Origin: Mycolicibacterium gilvum
GTDB lineage: Bacteria > Actinomycetota > Actinomycetes > Mycobacteriales > Mycobacteriaceae
Reading direction: 5' to 3'
Assembly: GCF_900454025.1 (NCBI RefSeq)
Contig: NZ_UGQM01000001.1
Location: 4,650,001-4,714,000, forward strand
Length of the DNA: 64,000 nt
The position numbers were made by a program, and so were the translations under genes. This document shows, piece after piece, positions 19,214-28,429 of this stretch. The notes below the pieces were generated by a model, which worked only from the letters and a program-made list of their open reading frames with translations, did no database searches and was not told where the DNA came from. How positions within the stretch are numbered: the stretch's first letter is position 1; each line of letters opens with the position of its first letter.

Positions 19214-20068
19214 CAGGAAATCGGCGACGCGCGCCGCCTCGCGCCGGCCCTGGACGCGTCCCGCCTCGGCCGCCGGTGCCCGGCACGCGGGGTCGAGCGG
19301 GTTGGGCCCGAAGGCCGCCAGCGCGTCGTCATCGGCGAACACCGCCAGCGCCTCCCCCGGGAACGCCTCGATCTCGGCCGCGGTCCCCGCGCCCCACGGC
19401 GAGGGGCTGTCAGCCGGGGAGGGCACCAGCGCCACCGCGGCCGCGCAGTCCACGGCGGCGGACATGTTGACGGTACTGCCGACCCCGCCGTCCATGAACC
19501 GCCGTTCCCCGATCGTCACCGGCGGCCAGACGCCCGGCACCGCGCAACTGGCGGCGACGGCGTCGACCAGCGTGACCCCCGACGACGCGTCGAGTACGAC
19601 GAGTTCCCCGGTGGCGATGTCGATCGCGGTGACCCGCAGGATGCGCGCGGGCCAGTCGTGCGACGGCAGCCGGTGTTCGATGACCTTGCGCCGCACCGCT
19701 TCACCGACAGTGTCGGTGCCTGCGGCCACAGCGCCGATCTTCTGCAGCTTCTGCTCCCTGGTGGCGTCCGGGATCGTCATCGCCTTCAGGAAGAGGTCGG
19801 TGATCGCGTCGATCGAGACTCCGGGGTGGATCTCATGCGCGCCATGGGATTCCGAGCGCTGCCGCTCGAACAACTCGGTCAGCCCCATCCCACTGCCCAA
19901 CTGCGCGGCCACCGTGGATCCGGCGGACGTGCCGACAAGGACGTCGGAGTCGAGCAACTGCCGGCCGACCTCGGGGGCCTCCTCGAGGATGCCGAGCAAT
20001 ACCCCGGTCTCCCAAGCGATTCCGGCGAGCCCACCGCCGGCGAGGACGAGTGCGCGCGTCCCGCTCAT
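19202..20068 (-). CDS. Patatin-like phospholipase (Rv1062 family)
   Basis: A 288-residue patatin-family hydrolase. The glycine-rich oxyanion loop is GGGLAG (11-16), the nucleophile is in LVGTSAGSTVAAQ and the Asp is in FMDGGVGSTVN. The start MSGTRALVLAGGG is the family-like N-terminus and overlaps the stop of the upstream SRPBCC gene by four bases (ATGA). Longer upstream reading frame exists but overlaps that gene and looks non-coding. The pair of dissimilar patatins in tail-to-tail order is conserved with M. tuberculosis. Confidence 0.9.
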   Translation of the reverse strand: MSGTRALVLAGGGLAGIAWETGVLLGILEEAPEVGRQLLDSDVLVGTSAGSTVAAQLGSGMGLTELFERQRSESHGAHEIHPGVSIDAITDLFLKAMTIPDATREQKLQKIGAVAAGTDTVGEAVRRKVIEHRLPSHDWPARILRVTAIDIATGELVVLDASSGVTLVDAVAASCAVPGVWPPVTIGERRFMDGGVGSTVNMSAAVDCAAAVALVPSPADSPSPWGAGTAAEIEAFPGEALAVFADDDALAAFGPNPLDPACRAPAAEAGRVQGRREAARVADFLSGL

Positions 20069-20541
20069 CGGCGCAGCAGTTCGTTGGAGAGTTGCTCGAG
20101 GCTCACCCGGGCGAAGCCGCGCCACAACCGGGCGAACCCTGGCATCGCCAGTCCCGCCACCGCATTCCTGGGGTACACGGTCCAGCGCCACGTCACCTCG
20201 GTTCCGGTGCCGACCGGACTGAAGTGCCACTGCCCGTCGATGTGATCGACCAGTGGAGCGAGCGGGCCGGTCACGCCCGACAGGGTGTAGCCGAATGCGC
20301 GGGGCGGGTCGAGCAGAGTCAGTTCTTCGCGCATCGATCCGCCGCCGACCTGCACGACGGTGCGGGTCTGGCCGACCGTCCCCCAGTCCCCGGTCTGGTC
20401 GCGAACCTGCTTGACCGGGGAGATCGGACCGTACCAACGGCTGAACAGGGTCGGTAGCGGCATCGGCAGCGTGTGCCGGAACGCGGTGTCGACGTCGACG
20501 GGTATGGCCCGCGACTGCTCCATGACATGGGCGGTGGGCAT
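20065..20541 (-). CDS. SRPBCC-family protein (Rv1060 family)
   Basis: A 158-residue START/polyketide-cyclase-like domain (IPVDVDTAFRHTLPMPLPTLF at the first strand-helix, then DPPRAFGYTLSGV, and TEVTWRWTVYPRN). Such folds bind hydrophobic ligands; no catalytic residue can be assigned. TACCAT lies six bases before the ATG, so the transcript is probably leaderless. It is followed by the Rv1062-type patatin with a four-base overlap and preceded by the Rv1059-type gene 14 nt away, forming a likely operon. Size and place match Rv1060. Confidence 0.8.
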   Translation of the reverse strand: MPTAHVMEQSRAIPVDVDTAFRHTLPMPLPTLFSRWYGPISPVKQVRDQTGDWGTVGQTRTVVQVGGGSMREELTLLDPPRAFGYTLSGVTGPLAPLVDHIDGQWHFSPVGTGTEVTWRWTVYPRNAVAGLAMPGFARLWRGFARVSLEQLSNELLRR

Positions 20542-20555
20542 ACCGCGATGGTAGG

Positions 20556-21617
20556 TCAGCTTCCGGTGCGTGCCCGGTCCGGGGCGGCCTTGCCGCTGAT
20601 CAACGGAAGATCGAGGTAGGTGGCGATCCCCGGTGCGGCGGCGCATACCGCGGGCACCGAATTCACACAGTGCGCCGCGGTCCCGACGACGCCGTATTCG
20701 GGCCCTTCCCCGCCGATGTCGGATTGAAATCCCTTGACCGACACGGTGAAATCGGGATTGCCCCGGACCTCCATCTCGTACCGCTGTCCCTCTGGGCCGA
20801 ACGACCAGGCCGGTTCGAGGTTTTCCTCCCCCATCAGCCAGTTGACCGTGACGCGCACGACGGGTTGACCGCCGACGAGCGCCTCCCAGTGGAATTTGCG
20901 GCCGGCGACCTGGCCCGGCAGGATCTGCCCCATCGGTGAGTCGATCGGCGCCGTCGCCACGGCGATCTCCTGCGTCGCCCTCACCTTGGGGTCGGCCGCG
21001 AAACCCAGTTGGTCGACCACCATCCGGACGGCCTGGATGAAGCCGGAGTCCAGCATCTTCTGCATCGGCCCGGTGAGAGCCTTGTCGGGTGTCTCGCCGA
21101 AACCCATGACGTGGCGCAGGACGTCGGGCGCTTCGTAGGTCCGCAGATCCGAATACTCCTCGGCGCGCACGAAGGTCACACCGGTGGACATCGCCGACAG
21201 CATCAGTGGGAACTTCTCACTGATTCCGCCGGGGGCGATTCCGGTGCCGTGCAGAGTGGCGTCACCGGCCAGCGCCGCCTCCCGCAACGGTGCGCCGCTG
21301 CGCTCACTGGGATAGAGCCAGCCGACGGGCGTGACGACGTTCTTGCCGGACTTCAGCAGGGCCACCACCTCCTCGGTGTCGGCGATCAACGGCGAGTAGA
21401 TGACGGCGTCGGCGTCCAGCGACAGGATCTCGTCGATGCTGTCGGTCGCCACCACTCCGAGTGGCGCGGTGCCGACGATGTCGCCGACGTCGCGTCCGGC
21501 CTTGGCCTTCGAATGCACCCAGCAGCCGACCAGTTCGAGCTCGGGGTGCGCGAGAACACCGTGGATCGCGGCGATCCCGACACCGCCGGTCGCCCATTGC
21601 ACGACGCGCAGCGCCAT
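20556..21617 (-). CDS. NAD(P)-binding dihydrodipicolinate reductase-like protein (Rv1059 family)
   Basis: A 353-residue protein with an N-terminal Rossmann fold (VVQWATGGVGIAAIHGVL) and a DapB-like/amine-dehydrogenase-like second half. The family is common in mycobacteria next to lipid-metabolism genes but its substrates are not established. GGAGGAG lies about six bases before the ATG. A palindrome matching the KstR consensus lies 28 bp further upstream, which points to control by the cholesterol regulator and so perhaps a role in steroid or lipid breakdown. That role is inference. Confidence 0.82.
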   Translation of the reverse strand: MALRVVQWATGGVGIAAIHGVLAHPELELVGCWVHSKAKAGRDVGDIVGTAPLGVVATDSIDEILSLDADAVIYSPLIADTEEVVALLKSGKNVVTPVGWLYPSERSGAPLREAALAGDATLHGTGIAPGGISEKFPLMLSAMSTGVTFVRAEEYSDLRTYEAPDVLRHVMGFGETPDKALTGPMQKMLDSGFIQAVRMVVDQLGFAADPKVRATQEIAVATAPIDSPMGQILPGQVAGRKFHWEALVGGQPVVRVTVNWLMGEENLEPAWSFGPEGQRYEMEVRGNPDFTVSVKGFQSDIGGEGPEYGVVGTAAHCVNSVPAVCAAAPGIATYLDLPLISGKAAPDRARTGS

Positions 21618-21644
21618 CTCGTCTCCTCCCGGCAGCCCCCGAAC

Positions 21645-21658
21645 TAGAACACGTTCTA
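21645..21658. promoter_or_regulatory. KstR-like operator TAGAACACGTTCTA
   Basis: The 14-bp palindrome TAGAAC-AC-GTTCTA fits the TnnAACnnGTTnnA consensus of the TetR-family cholesterol regulator KstR at every fixed position. It is 28 bp upstream of the Rv1059-type gene start. The other side is 129 bp from the kinase gene. Confidence 0.75.
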
Positions 21659-21786
21659 TTCACATGTACACCAGCGCCGGTCCCACCCGTAGCCGAAACT
21701 CCGATTTCGCTCTCCGTTGCGCTGTGCGGCCGAATCCACGGGATTAGTGTGTGTTCGCCGGACGATCTCTGAGCCAAGGAGCCGCC

Positions 21787-23472
21787 ATGACCGATCCCCA
21801 GCACGGTTCCCGCGTCGGCTCTCAAGTCGGGCCGTACCGGCTGCAACGGTTGCTCGGTAAGGGCGGCATGGGTGAGGTCTACGAGGCCTACGACACCGTC
21901 AAGGACCGTGTCGTCGCGTTGAAGCTGTTGCCGGAGTCCGCTTCCCACGACCCGGTGTTCCGCAAGCGACTGCAACGCGAGGCCCATGCAGCCGGTCGCT
22001 TGCAGGAACCGCACGTCGTGCCGATCCACGACTACGGCGAGATCGACGGGCTGCTGTTCGTCGACATGCGGATGATCGACGGCGTGGATCTGCGCAGGAT
22101 CCTCAAGGAGCAGGGCGCGATGTCTCCCGCGCGGGCGACCGCGATCGTCAGACAGATCGCCTCGGCGCTCGACGCCGCGCATCGGGCCGGCATCATGCAC
22201 CGGGACGTCAAACCGGAGAACATCCTGGTCACCCGCGACGACTTCGCGTACCTGGTGGACTTCGGAATCGCGAATGCGGCCACCGACGAGTCACTCACCG
22301 AACTCGGCACCGCCGTCGGCACGTACGCCTACATGGCGCCGGAGCGCTTCGCCGCGGGCGAGGTCACCCACCGCGCCGACGTGTACGCGCTGACCTGCGT
22401 GCTCCACGAATGCCTCACCGGCACACAGCCTTTCGAGGGTGACAGTGTCAGCGTCGTCATCACCGCGCACCTCAACCAGCCGGTGCCCCGGCCCAGCAGC
22501 CTGCGGCAGGGCATCCCGGCGGGGCTCGACGAGGTGATCGCCCGCGGTATGGCCAAACGGCCCGAGGACCGTTTCGCGTCGGCGGGCGAACTGGCCGATG
22601 CGGCCACCGACGCGCTGACCCGCGCCGAACAGGATCAGGCGGCGTCGATCCTGCAGCGCAGCCAGGCCGCCACCATGATGGCGCCGCTGCCGCCCCCTCC
22701 ACCGCCGCCACCCCCACCGCCTCCACCGCAGTTCGCGGCGACGCCGCCGCCCGGCGGTGCCGCGACGTATCAGGGTGGCTATCAACCCCCGCCGCCGCCC
22801 GGGTGGGGGCCGCCACCGGTGCCGCCGGGCCGTCCCGGCGGTTCGGGTGGTTCGAAGGGGCCGCTGATCGCAGTGGTGGCCGGCGCCGTCGTGCTGCTCG
22901 TGCTCGCCGCGGTCGGCATCTGGCTGGTGACGAAGTCCGACGACCCGGGGAGCACGACGGCGTCCCCGACGAGTTCGTCCGCGGCGCCGACGACGTCGCG
23001 GGAACCGACGCGGCGCACCAGGACGACCACGTCCGCGCCGCCGGCGACGGGGTCCTACGACCAGCAGCTGATGGCGATGCTGTCGGGCGGCCACGACGGG
23101 TCGAACTGCGAGCCGGTCAGTCCGCCGGCCCAGACCGCCGTCGCGACGGTGGACTGCACACAGAACACCAACCCGGGCGGGCCCGCCTTCACCCGCTACT
23201 CGCTGTTCGCCGACCGTGGTGCGCTCGACGCGGCGTTCGACGAAGCGATCCGGGTGAACTCCGAGCTGTTGGAATGCCCGGGCAGCGGCGTCGACTCACC
23301 GACCACGTGGCACTACACCGAGACCCCTGACCAGGTTGTCGGCCAGGTCGCCTGCGGCACCTACAACGAGAACCCCGACATCGTCTGGACCAACGACGAG
23401 AAGCTGTTGCTCGCCGATGCGCAGAGTCCCAACCTGGAGGATCTGCACGACTGGTGGTTGGAGTTCGGCTAG
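21787..23472 (+). CDS. Receptor-type Ser/Thr protein kinase (Pkn family)
   Basis: A 561-residue membrane kinase. The Hanks-type domain (about 15-275) has [13 protein letters not shown], Lys46 in [16 protein letters not shown] from residue 138 and VDFGIAN. A Pro-rich linker with long proline runs precedes one transmembrane helix at about 360-381. The roughly 150-residue outer part starts with a Ser/Thr-rich stretch and has a compact end with several Cys. This matches the PknE/PknF-like mycobacterial layout. AAGGAG lies five bases before ATG. It is not present at this point of the M. tuberculosis locus, so it is a local insertion relative to that genome. Confidence 0.92.
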   Translation: MTDPQHGSRVGSQVGPYRLQRLLGKGGMGEVYEAYDTVKDRVVALKLLPESASHDPVFRKRLQREAHAAGRLQEPHVVPIHDYGEIDGLLFVDMRMIDGVDLRRILKEQGAMSPARATAIVRQIASALDAAHRAGIMHRDVKPENILVTRDDFAYLVDFGIANAATDESLTELGTAVGTYAYMAPERFAAGEVTHRADVYALTCVLHECLTGTQPFEGDSVSVVITAHLNQPVPRPSSLRQGIPAGLDEVIARGMAKRPEDRFASAGELADAATDALTRAEQDQAASILQRSQAATMMAPLPPPPPPPPPPPPPQFAATPPPGGAATYQGGYQPPPPPGWGPPPVPPGRPGGSGGSKGPLIAVVAGAVVLLVLAAVGIWLVTKSDDPGSTTASPTSSSAAPTTSREPTRRTRTTTSAPPATGSYDQQLMAMLSGGHDGSNCEPVSPPAQTAVATVDCTQNTNPGGPAFTRYSLFADRGALDAAFDEAIRVNSELLECPGSGVDSPTTWHYTETPDQVVGQVACGTYNENPDIVWTNDEKLLLADAQSPNLEDLHDWWLEFG

Positions 23473-23518
23473 TCCGCGCTACCGTGCCGTTGATACGCAA
23501 CGTGGCGAAAGGGACGTG

Positions 23519-24706
23519 ATGAACAGGGTGTTCGTGGTCGGTGTCGGGATGACGAAGTTCGAGAAGCCCGGCCGGATGGAGAATTGGGACTACCCCGACA
23601 TGGCGCGCGAGTCGGGCACCAAGGCGCTCGAGGACGCCGGGATCGCCTACTCCGAGATCCAGCAGGGTTACGTCGGTTACTGCTCGGGCGACTCGACGTC
23701 GGGTCAGCGGGCGCTCTACGAACTCGGGATGACCGGCATCCCGATCGTCAACGTCAACAACAACTGCTCCACCGGTTCGACCGCGCTTTACCTTGCCGCC
23801 CAATCGATCCGCGGCGGGCTGGCCGACTGTGTGCTGGCGCTGGGCTTCGAGAAGATGCAGCCCGGCTCGCTCGGCGGCGGGGCGCAGGACCGGGAGTCCC
23901 CGCTGGGACGGCACGTCAAGGCGCTGTCGGAGATCGACGAATTCGCCTTCCCCGTCGCACCGTGGATGTTCGGCGCCGCCGGCCGCGAGCACATGAAGAA
24001 GTACGGCACCACCGCAGAGCATTTCGCGAAGATCGGGTTCAAGAATCACAAGCATTCGGTCAACAACCCGTATGCGCAGTTCCAGGATGAGTACTCCCTG
24101 GACGACATCCTCGCCGCGAAGATGATCTCCGATCCGCTGACCAAGCTGCAGTGCTCGCCGACCTCGGACGGATCGGCCGCGGTGGTGCTGGCGAGCGAGG
24201 ACTATGTGGCCCGCCACGATCTCGCCGGGCAGGCGGTCGAGATCGTCGGACAGGCGATGACCACCGACTTCGCGTCGACGTTCGACGGCAGCGCCGCCAA
24301 CATCATCGGCCATGACATGAATGTCAAGGCGGCACAACAGGTGTACTCGCAGTCAGGGCTGGGCCCCGAGGACTTCCAGGTGATCGAGCTGCACGACTGC
24401 TTCTCGGCCAACGAGCTGCTGCTCTACGAAGCGTTGGGACTGTGCGGGCCCGGCGAGGCGCCGAGGCTGATCGACGACAACGACACCACCTACGGCGGCC
24501 GGTGGGTCGTCAACCCGTCCGGTGGACTGATCTCGAAGGGGCATCCGCTGGGTGCGACCGGCCTGGCCCAGTGCAGCGAACTGACCTGGCAGCTGCGGGG
24601 CACCGCCGACAAGCGGCAGGTCGACGGCGTGACCGCTGCGCTGCAGCACAACATCGGGCTCGGTGGCGCCGCGGTGGTCACCGCCTACCAGCGCGCCGAG
24701 CGGTAG
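23519..24706 (+). CDS. ltp1: Lipid-transfer protein / SCP-X-type thiolase (Ltp1-like)
   Basis: A 395-residue thiolase-superfamily protein of the sterol-carrier-protein-X type. It carries [12 protein letters not shown] with the nucleophile-position Cys, [13 protein letters not shown], and [17 protein letters not shown] near the C-terminus. Such proteins act in side-chain degradation of sterols or related acyl-CoAs. The ATG at 23519 follows GAAAGGGA; a GTG three bases earlier is possible. It is 46 nt after the kinase gene in the same direction. The gene lies about 1.9 kb from the KstR-like operator but on the other strand, so shared control is not implied. Confidence 0.87.
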   Translation: MNRVFVVGVGMTKFEKPGRMENWDYPDMARESGTKALEDAGIAYSEIQQGYVGYCSGDSTSGQRALYELGMTGIPIVNVNNNCSTGSTALYLAAQSIRGGLADCVLALGFEKMQPGSLGGGAQDRESPLGRHVKALSEIDEFAFPVAPWMFGAAGREHMKKYGTTAEHFAKIGFKNHKHSVNNPYAQFQDEYSLDDILAAKMISDPLTKLQCSPTSDGSAAVVLASEDYVARHDLAGQAVEIVGQAMTTDFASTFDGSAANIIGHDMNVKAAQQVYSQSGLGPEDFQVIELHDCFSANELLLYEALGLCGPGEAPRLIDDNDTTYGGRWVVNPSGGLISKGHPLGATGLAQCSELTWQLRGTADKRQVDGVTAALQHNIGLGGAAVVTAYQRAER

Positions 24707-24717
24707 TCGCCTTTCCC

Positions 24718-24779
24718 CGCGAGCAGACGCATACTCGGGCGCGTCACGGCGTGTCGCTGCGAGTTTGCGTCTGCTCGCG
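24718..24779. repeat. Intergenic inverted repeat with 19-bp arms
   Basis: CGCGAGCAGACGCATACTC (24718-24736) pairs with 24761-24779 at 18 of 19 positions around a 24-nt interior. It fills the convergent junction between the ltp1-like gene and the propeller gene, and an A-run follows at 24783-24788. It can serve as a terminator but is much longer than needed, and it resembles the element at 11063-11119 in layout. Confidence 0.7.
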
Positions 24780-24798
24780 ACAGAAAAAAGCAGTGGTG

Positions 24799-25863
24799 TC
24801 AGACGCCGGCCGGCTGCAGCGCGCGCGTCGCAGTCTGCGCGATCGGGTCGGTCGCGAGGAAGTGCGGGTACAGGGCCTCGATCGACGACTCCACCGAGAG
24901 CACGCTGACCCCGCCCGAGTAGTCGGCGATGTACAGCCGGGTGCCGTCCGCGCTCTGCGTGACGCAGGACGGGCGCGCCTCGGCCGTGAGCGAATCGCTG
25001 ACCTCGAGGGACGAGGTGGAGACGACGGCGACGCGGTCGTAGTCGACGACGTAGGCGCGCGTCTGGTCGGCGCTCATCACCAGCTGGGTGGGCGCACCGC
25101 CGAGAGTCGTCGCCTCGGTGACCTTCCACGTCGCCAGATCGACGACGTGGATCGCGCCGCCGACCGCACGGTCGGAGGTCAGCGCGTACAACGCACCGGC
25201 GGCGTAACCGAGGTCCCGGATCGGCGAACCGATCGGCACCACGCGACTCACCCGCGAGGTCTCGGTGCCGACGACGATCAACCTGCTGCCCTCGGTGTCG
25301 GTCACCGCCAGATACATCCGCTTGCCACCGGGATCGACGCTCATCGCGTCGATGTTGGCGGCGGGGCCGCGACCGATGTCGATCGTCCCGACCCGCTCGG
25401 CGGTCACGTCGATGACGGCCACGTCGACGCGGTCGCGCACGCAGCGGCCGGCGTACACACGCTTGCCGTCCGGGCTGACCGCGAGAGCGGTGACACCGAA
25501 CGCCAGCGGATAGGTCTTGATGAGAGTGCGGCTGTCGAGGTCGACGACGGCCACCGCGTCATGGCCGGCGGCGGCGATACCGACATACGCGCGGCCGTCG
25601 GCCACGGCGACGGCCTGCGGTTCTCCGTCCACGACCACCGTGTCGACAACGGTCAGCGTGCTCGGGTCGAGCAGCGACACACTGTCGTCGCCGGGGTTGG
25701 CGATCGCCACGACGCCGTCGGTCGTGGCCATGTCGCCGATCGGGCCCCGCTGCACGCGGACCACCCGCTCGCGCACGATGTCGCCGCGAACGGTGTCCTC
25801 AGCGCTACTACGGTTGTGCACGTTGTGCATCACATGCCCCGTGGGCATTGAAAAGTTAGCCAT
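24799..25863 (-). CDS. YncE/YVTN-type seven-bladed beta-propeller protein (Rv1057-like)
   Basis: A 354-residue propeller built of repeats with the pattern VAVSPDGKRVYAG, MSVDPGGKRMYLAV, LVMSADQTRAYVVD and TQSADGTRLYIAD. No signal peptide is seen; the N-terminus is hydrophilic. By synteny it corresponds to Rv1057, whose M. tuberculosis promoter is known to respond to stress two-component systems. GGAGGT lies 10 nt before the first ATG; a second ATG five codons on is possible. The 448-nt gene-free region upstream fits a heavily regulated promoter. Biochemical function unknown. Confidence 0.83.
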   Translation of the reverse strand: MANFSMPTGHVMHNVHNRSSAEDTVRGDIVRERVVRVQRGPIGDMATTDGVVAIANPGDDSVSLLDPSTLTVVDTVVVDGEPQAVAVADGRAYVGIAAAGHDAVAVVDLDSRTLIKTYPLAFGVTALAVSPDGKRVYAGRCVRDRVDVAVIDVTAERVGTIDIGRGPAANIDAMSVDPGGKRMYLAVTDTEGSRLIVVGTETSRVSRVVPIGSPIRDLGYAAGALYALTSDRAVGGAIHVVDLATWKVTEATTLGGAPTQLVMSADQTRAYVVDYDRVAVVSTSSLEVSDSLTAEARPSCVTQSADGTRLYIADYSGGVSVLSVESSIEALYPHFLATDPIAQTATRALQPAGV

Positions 25864-26311
25864 AATCCTGGGTACCTCCGCCGGTAATCAACTACCTGGC
25901 ACTAGATTCCGGACCTCTGACGGCCGTTCGCCCCCGGCGCGGGGGCGGTCTGATTCGAGTGTAGCGACGCGAAATCAAGGTCACCGCAAGGGAAATGCGC
26001 CACCGGGCGAATATGCGGCGACGTTCTCAGAAAGTACTTAACAAACTCTTGGTTATTGTTTCGTGATGTTGTGTCAGCAATCGGCGAACAGCACGTGAAC
26101 AGCAGCGATGACCCTGCGGCAAGCCACTTGCGGGAATGTGAGAAACACCATTTAAGGGAATTCTCTTAGCTTCGGCGGGGCAAAGTGAGGGGTAGATCAC
26201 ACCGCGACACGTCAGCAAATCTTCGCGGTGCCGGCGAGTCGACGGCGGCAAAGCGCAAGGTCGGGGACACACATCGGCATCGACGACGCCGGGGTGTTCG
26301 CTGAAACGCGA
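25864..26311. other. 448-nt gene-free region upstream of the propeller gene
   Basis: No convincing reading frame was found on either strand. The middle (about 26030-26200) is distinctly AT-richer than the surrounding DNA and includes a TTAACAAACTCTTGG stretch and a GGGAATTCTC stretch. It likely holds the promoter and operator sites of the propeller gene. I could not assign a specific binding site with confidence. Confidence 0.5.
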
Positions 26312-26719
26312 TCAGGCCGGCTTCACGCCGCGGACCGACGCGATGTCCTGCAACGGGATGAGGCCCTCGGGATCACACAGTTTGACCACTCGCGACACGG
26401 CCGGACTGGGCACCACACACCAGGTGACGTCCTCGCGCGCGAGGTGGGCGCTGATCGCGTACAGCGCAGATGCGCCGTCGAACGCCAGGAAGCTGACTTC
26501 GGTGAGGTCCAGCACCAGCGCCGCCGAGCCCCCGGCCATCTCGCGAACCGTGTGCGCGAAGTGTTTGGCGTTGAGGGCGTCGACTTCTCCCCGGACGGAC
26601 ACGGTGACGCATTTCTGCGCACCGCGGCCTTCCGTCCTGCAGGCGACAGCCAGCGCTGTCGAGGCTATGGCGAAGCTCCGACAGTCGGCCGATCTGCTGT
26701 GAATCGACGTGACGGTCAT
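26312..26719 (-). CDS. STAS-domain protein
   Basis: A 135-residue protein whose residues about 35-125 form a STAS fold (VTVSVRGEVDALNAKHF, then ALVLDLTEVSFLAFDGASAL). STAS proteins usually bind anti-sigma kinases and are switched by phosphorylation of a Ser in a D-[SG]-[ST]-G loop. Here the loop reads FDGASAL, so the usual phospho-site is displaced or altered. A TAGATT box lies eight bases before the ATG. It neighbours a CsbD-like gene and a second STAS gene, a stress-response setting, but no partner kinase or sigma factor is in the window. Confidence 0.78.
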   Translation of the reverse strand: MTVTSIHSRSADCRSFAIASTALAVACRTEGRGAQKCVTVSVRGEVDALNAKHFAHTVREMAGGSAALVLDLTEVSFLAFDGASALYAISAHLAREDVTWCVVPSPAVSRVVKLCDPEGLIPLQDIASVRGVKPA

Positions 26720-26748
26720 CGCAGGCCAATCTACCTGCGCAACCGCAA

Positions 26749-26982
26749 CTACTGCTCGGCTTTCTGCCGCTCCTCGTTCGCCTTGGCGGCGGCGCGCGCG
26801 CTCTCGGCCTCCGCTTCCTTCTGGGCCGCTTCCCGCTGGGCGTCGGCCTTGTCCTGCTGGGCTTCGCCTTCGCGCTGGAGGTCGTCGCGGCCGGTGACCA
26901 CCCCGATCACCTCCTTGGCCTTGCCTTTCACGCCCTCAACGGCGCCTTTGACGGCTTCTTCGGGACCGGAATTGTCACCCAT
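26749..26982 (-). CDS. CsbD-like stress protein
   Basis: A 77-residue hydrophilic, Ala/Glu/Lys-rich protein. The opening GPEEAVKGAVEGVKGKAKEVIGVVTGRDDL is the CsbD-family core, and the rest is a helical, highly charged tail (EAQQDKADAQREAAQKEAE). CsbD proteins are general-stress proteins of unknown mechanism, often sigma-B or SigF controlled. AGGAGGAG precedes the ATG. A GTTT-N15-GGGGAA sequence upstream partly fits a SigF promoter. Confidence 0.8.
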   Translation of the reverse strand: MGDNSGPEEAVKGAVEGVKGKAKEVIGVVTGRDDLQREGEAQQDKADAQREAAQKEAEAESARAAAKANEERQKAEQ

Positions 26983-27024
26983 CGAGCGCTCCTCCTCGGC
27001 AGCGTGATCACGTCAGAGCCCTGT

Positions 27025-27050
27025 GTTCCCCGCCCGTCGCCGGGACAAAC
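27025..27050 (-). promoter_or_regulatory. Possible SigF-type promoter of the CsbD-like gene
   Basis: Read leftward, GTTT (27050-27047) is followed after 15 nt by GGGGAAC. The mycobacterial SigF pattern is GTTT-N15-17-GGGTAT, so the -35 is exact and the -10 only partial. Distance to the start is about 45 nt. Confidence 0.35.
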
Positions 27051-27065
27051 TCGGTTGTCTCGGGC

Positions 27066-27521
27066 TCAGCCTGCGAGATCTGCCAGAGCGACGTCGAGTG
27101 ACGGGTACAGGTCGACGTAGTCGGTGATCCCGGTGATCTTCAACGGCCTGCTGGTCGCGGGTCCGTCGGCGACTACCGCGAACCGGGTGTCGCCGTCGAG
27201 ACCTTTTCGGGTCTCCATCAGCACCTGCATGCCGGCCGACCCGAGGAAGTCCACCGAGGTCAGGTCGACGACAAGACCGGACGGCCTGCGCCGCGCAGCT
27301 GCGGCGACGGCCTCCTGCAACTGCGGTGCCGTCAGCATGTCGATGGCTCCGACCGCCGCGACGATCACCACGCCGTCGACCTCGCGTTCGGTGAATTGCT
27401 GCACGTCTGTGGCCTCATCTCGTCGTGTGCGCCCGATGCGGTCGCACAATTCGTCGAAGGCTGCAGTCTGAACCCGGTGCCGGCTGGCGGCGACCGGTAC
27501 AGGGTAGCGAAGTCCCCGCAC
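27066..27521 (-). CDS. STAS-domain anti-sigma-factor antagonist-like protein
   Basis: A protein of up to 151 residues. The STAS fold starts near residue 40 (VQQFTEREVDGVVIVAAVGAIDMLTAPQL) and has the canonical loop VDFLGSAGMQVL with Ser in the usual phosphorylation position, followed by ADGPATSRPLKITGI. It resembles mycobacterial antagonists of anti-sigma factors. The GTG at 27521 is uncertain; the conserved domain would allow a start up to 35 codons later. With the altered STAS gene and CsbD gene nearby it suggests a stress-signalling cluster. Confidence 0.8.
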   Translation of the reverse strand: MRGLRYPVPVAASRHRVQTAAFDELCDRIGRTRRDEATDVQQFTEREVDGVVIVAAVGAIDMLTAPQLQEAVAAAARRRPSGLVVDLTSVDFLGSAGMQVLMETRKGLDGDTRFAVVADGPATSRPLKITGITDYVDLYPSLDVALADLAG

Positions 27522-27651
27522 GCGGGGCAGCGCAGCCGCCGCGTGCGCTGCCGACCTCCGCCGACGATCAGCGGCCTGACCCGCTGCGCAAATCCCGGGC
27601 GACCCGCCGCGGCACAGCTACCATCCGCACAGACATCTCACAGGAGGCTCC

Positions 27652-27990
27652 ATGCGCGCCCACCACTTCCGGTCGTCGATCGTCGCCGCGGCAGCAATGT
27701 CGGTCGCCGTCCCGGCGGCCCACGCCACGGACGCCGACGCCCAGTTCCTCGCGGTGGTCGCCGAACTCGGGCTGCGGTTCGATACTCCGCAGGAGGCGAC
27801 CGAGGCCGGCGACAACGTCTGCGACATCGTCGCCGAGGGCACCGCCAACGGCTTCGACCCGGCGCGCATCCGCGCCGCGATCGTCGACTCCCTGCTGACC
27901 GACGGCGTGAACCAGGATCAGGCGGTGCGGCTCATGGTCGCCGCCGTCGGCGCGTACTGCCCCACGTACAACGGCGTCGTCGCGGGCTGA
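27652..27990 (+). CDS. Secreted DUF732-family protein
   Basis: A 112-residue exported protein. A signal peptide (about 1-26, ending near AHA) is followed by the DUF732 core DADAQFLAVVAELGLRF, then a Cys in NVCDIV and a second Cys in GAYCPTY that likely pair. DUF732 is nearly confined to mycobacteria and has no known function. AGGAGG lies just before the ATG. A second DUF732 gene lies at 33924. Confidence 0.85.
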   Translation: MRAHHFRSSIVAAAAMSVAVPAAHATDADAQFLAVVAELGLRFDTPQEATEAGDNVCDIVAEGTANGFDPARIRAAIVDSLLTDGVNQDQAVRLMVAAVGAYCPTYNGVVAG

Positions 27991-28127
27991 CGCGGGGCGC
28001 TGACTGCGCCCCGTTTCTCCACCGTTTCTCCACGTGAACTCCAAGCTTCGCGGGGCGCACGGCGTGACGATGGTGTCACTCAATCCGCTGCGCCACACCC
28101 GTGACGCACACATCCAGGAGTCACACC

Positions 28128-28418
28128 ATGAACACCTTCGTCACCGCAGGTCTGCTGCCGTTCGGCGCCCTGCTGATCCTCGCCGCTCCCGCGCACGCCG
28201 AGCCCGCGTCGACGACCATCGACGGACTTCGGGCGCAGGGCCTCGACGTGCGCGTCGACCGGGTCGGCAGTGCGCCCCTCGACGAATGCACGGTCTCGGC
28301 CGTGCGCGCATTGCCCGCCCCCGCACAGCCCTTCCTCGTCAACGACGATGACGACATCAACGTCTTCACCATCACGCCGAAGCAGAAGGTCGCGGTGTCC
28401 CTCGACTGCGCGGGCTAG
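28128..28418 (+). CDS. Small secreted protein
   Basis: A 96-residue protein with a signal peptide cleaved near AHA-EP. The mature part of about 75 residues has two Cys (DECTVS and LDCAG) likely joined by a disulfide, and the segment VNDDDDINVFTITPKQKVAVSL. CAGGAG precedes the ATG at 28128. Small exported mycobacterial proteins of this form are common but I do not recognise a function. A strong hairpin follows the stop. Confidence 0.75.
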   Translation: MNTFVTAGLLPFGALLILAAPAHAEPASTTIDGLRAQGLDVRVDRVGSAPLDECTVSAVRALPAPAQPFLVNDDDDINVFTITPKQKVAVSLDCAG

Positions 28419-28429
28419 ACCCAGCCTGA

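Noticed and set aside
25864..26311. MprA- or SigE-type sites upstream of the propeller gene
   Set aside because: Rv1057 is known to be stress regulated, but I could not find a site here with correct spacing; GGAAT and GTT elements are too close together.
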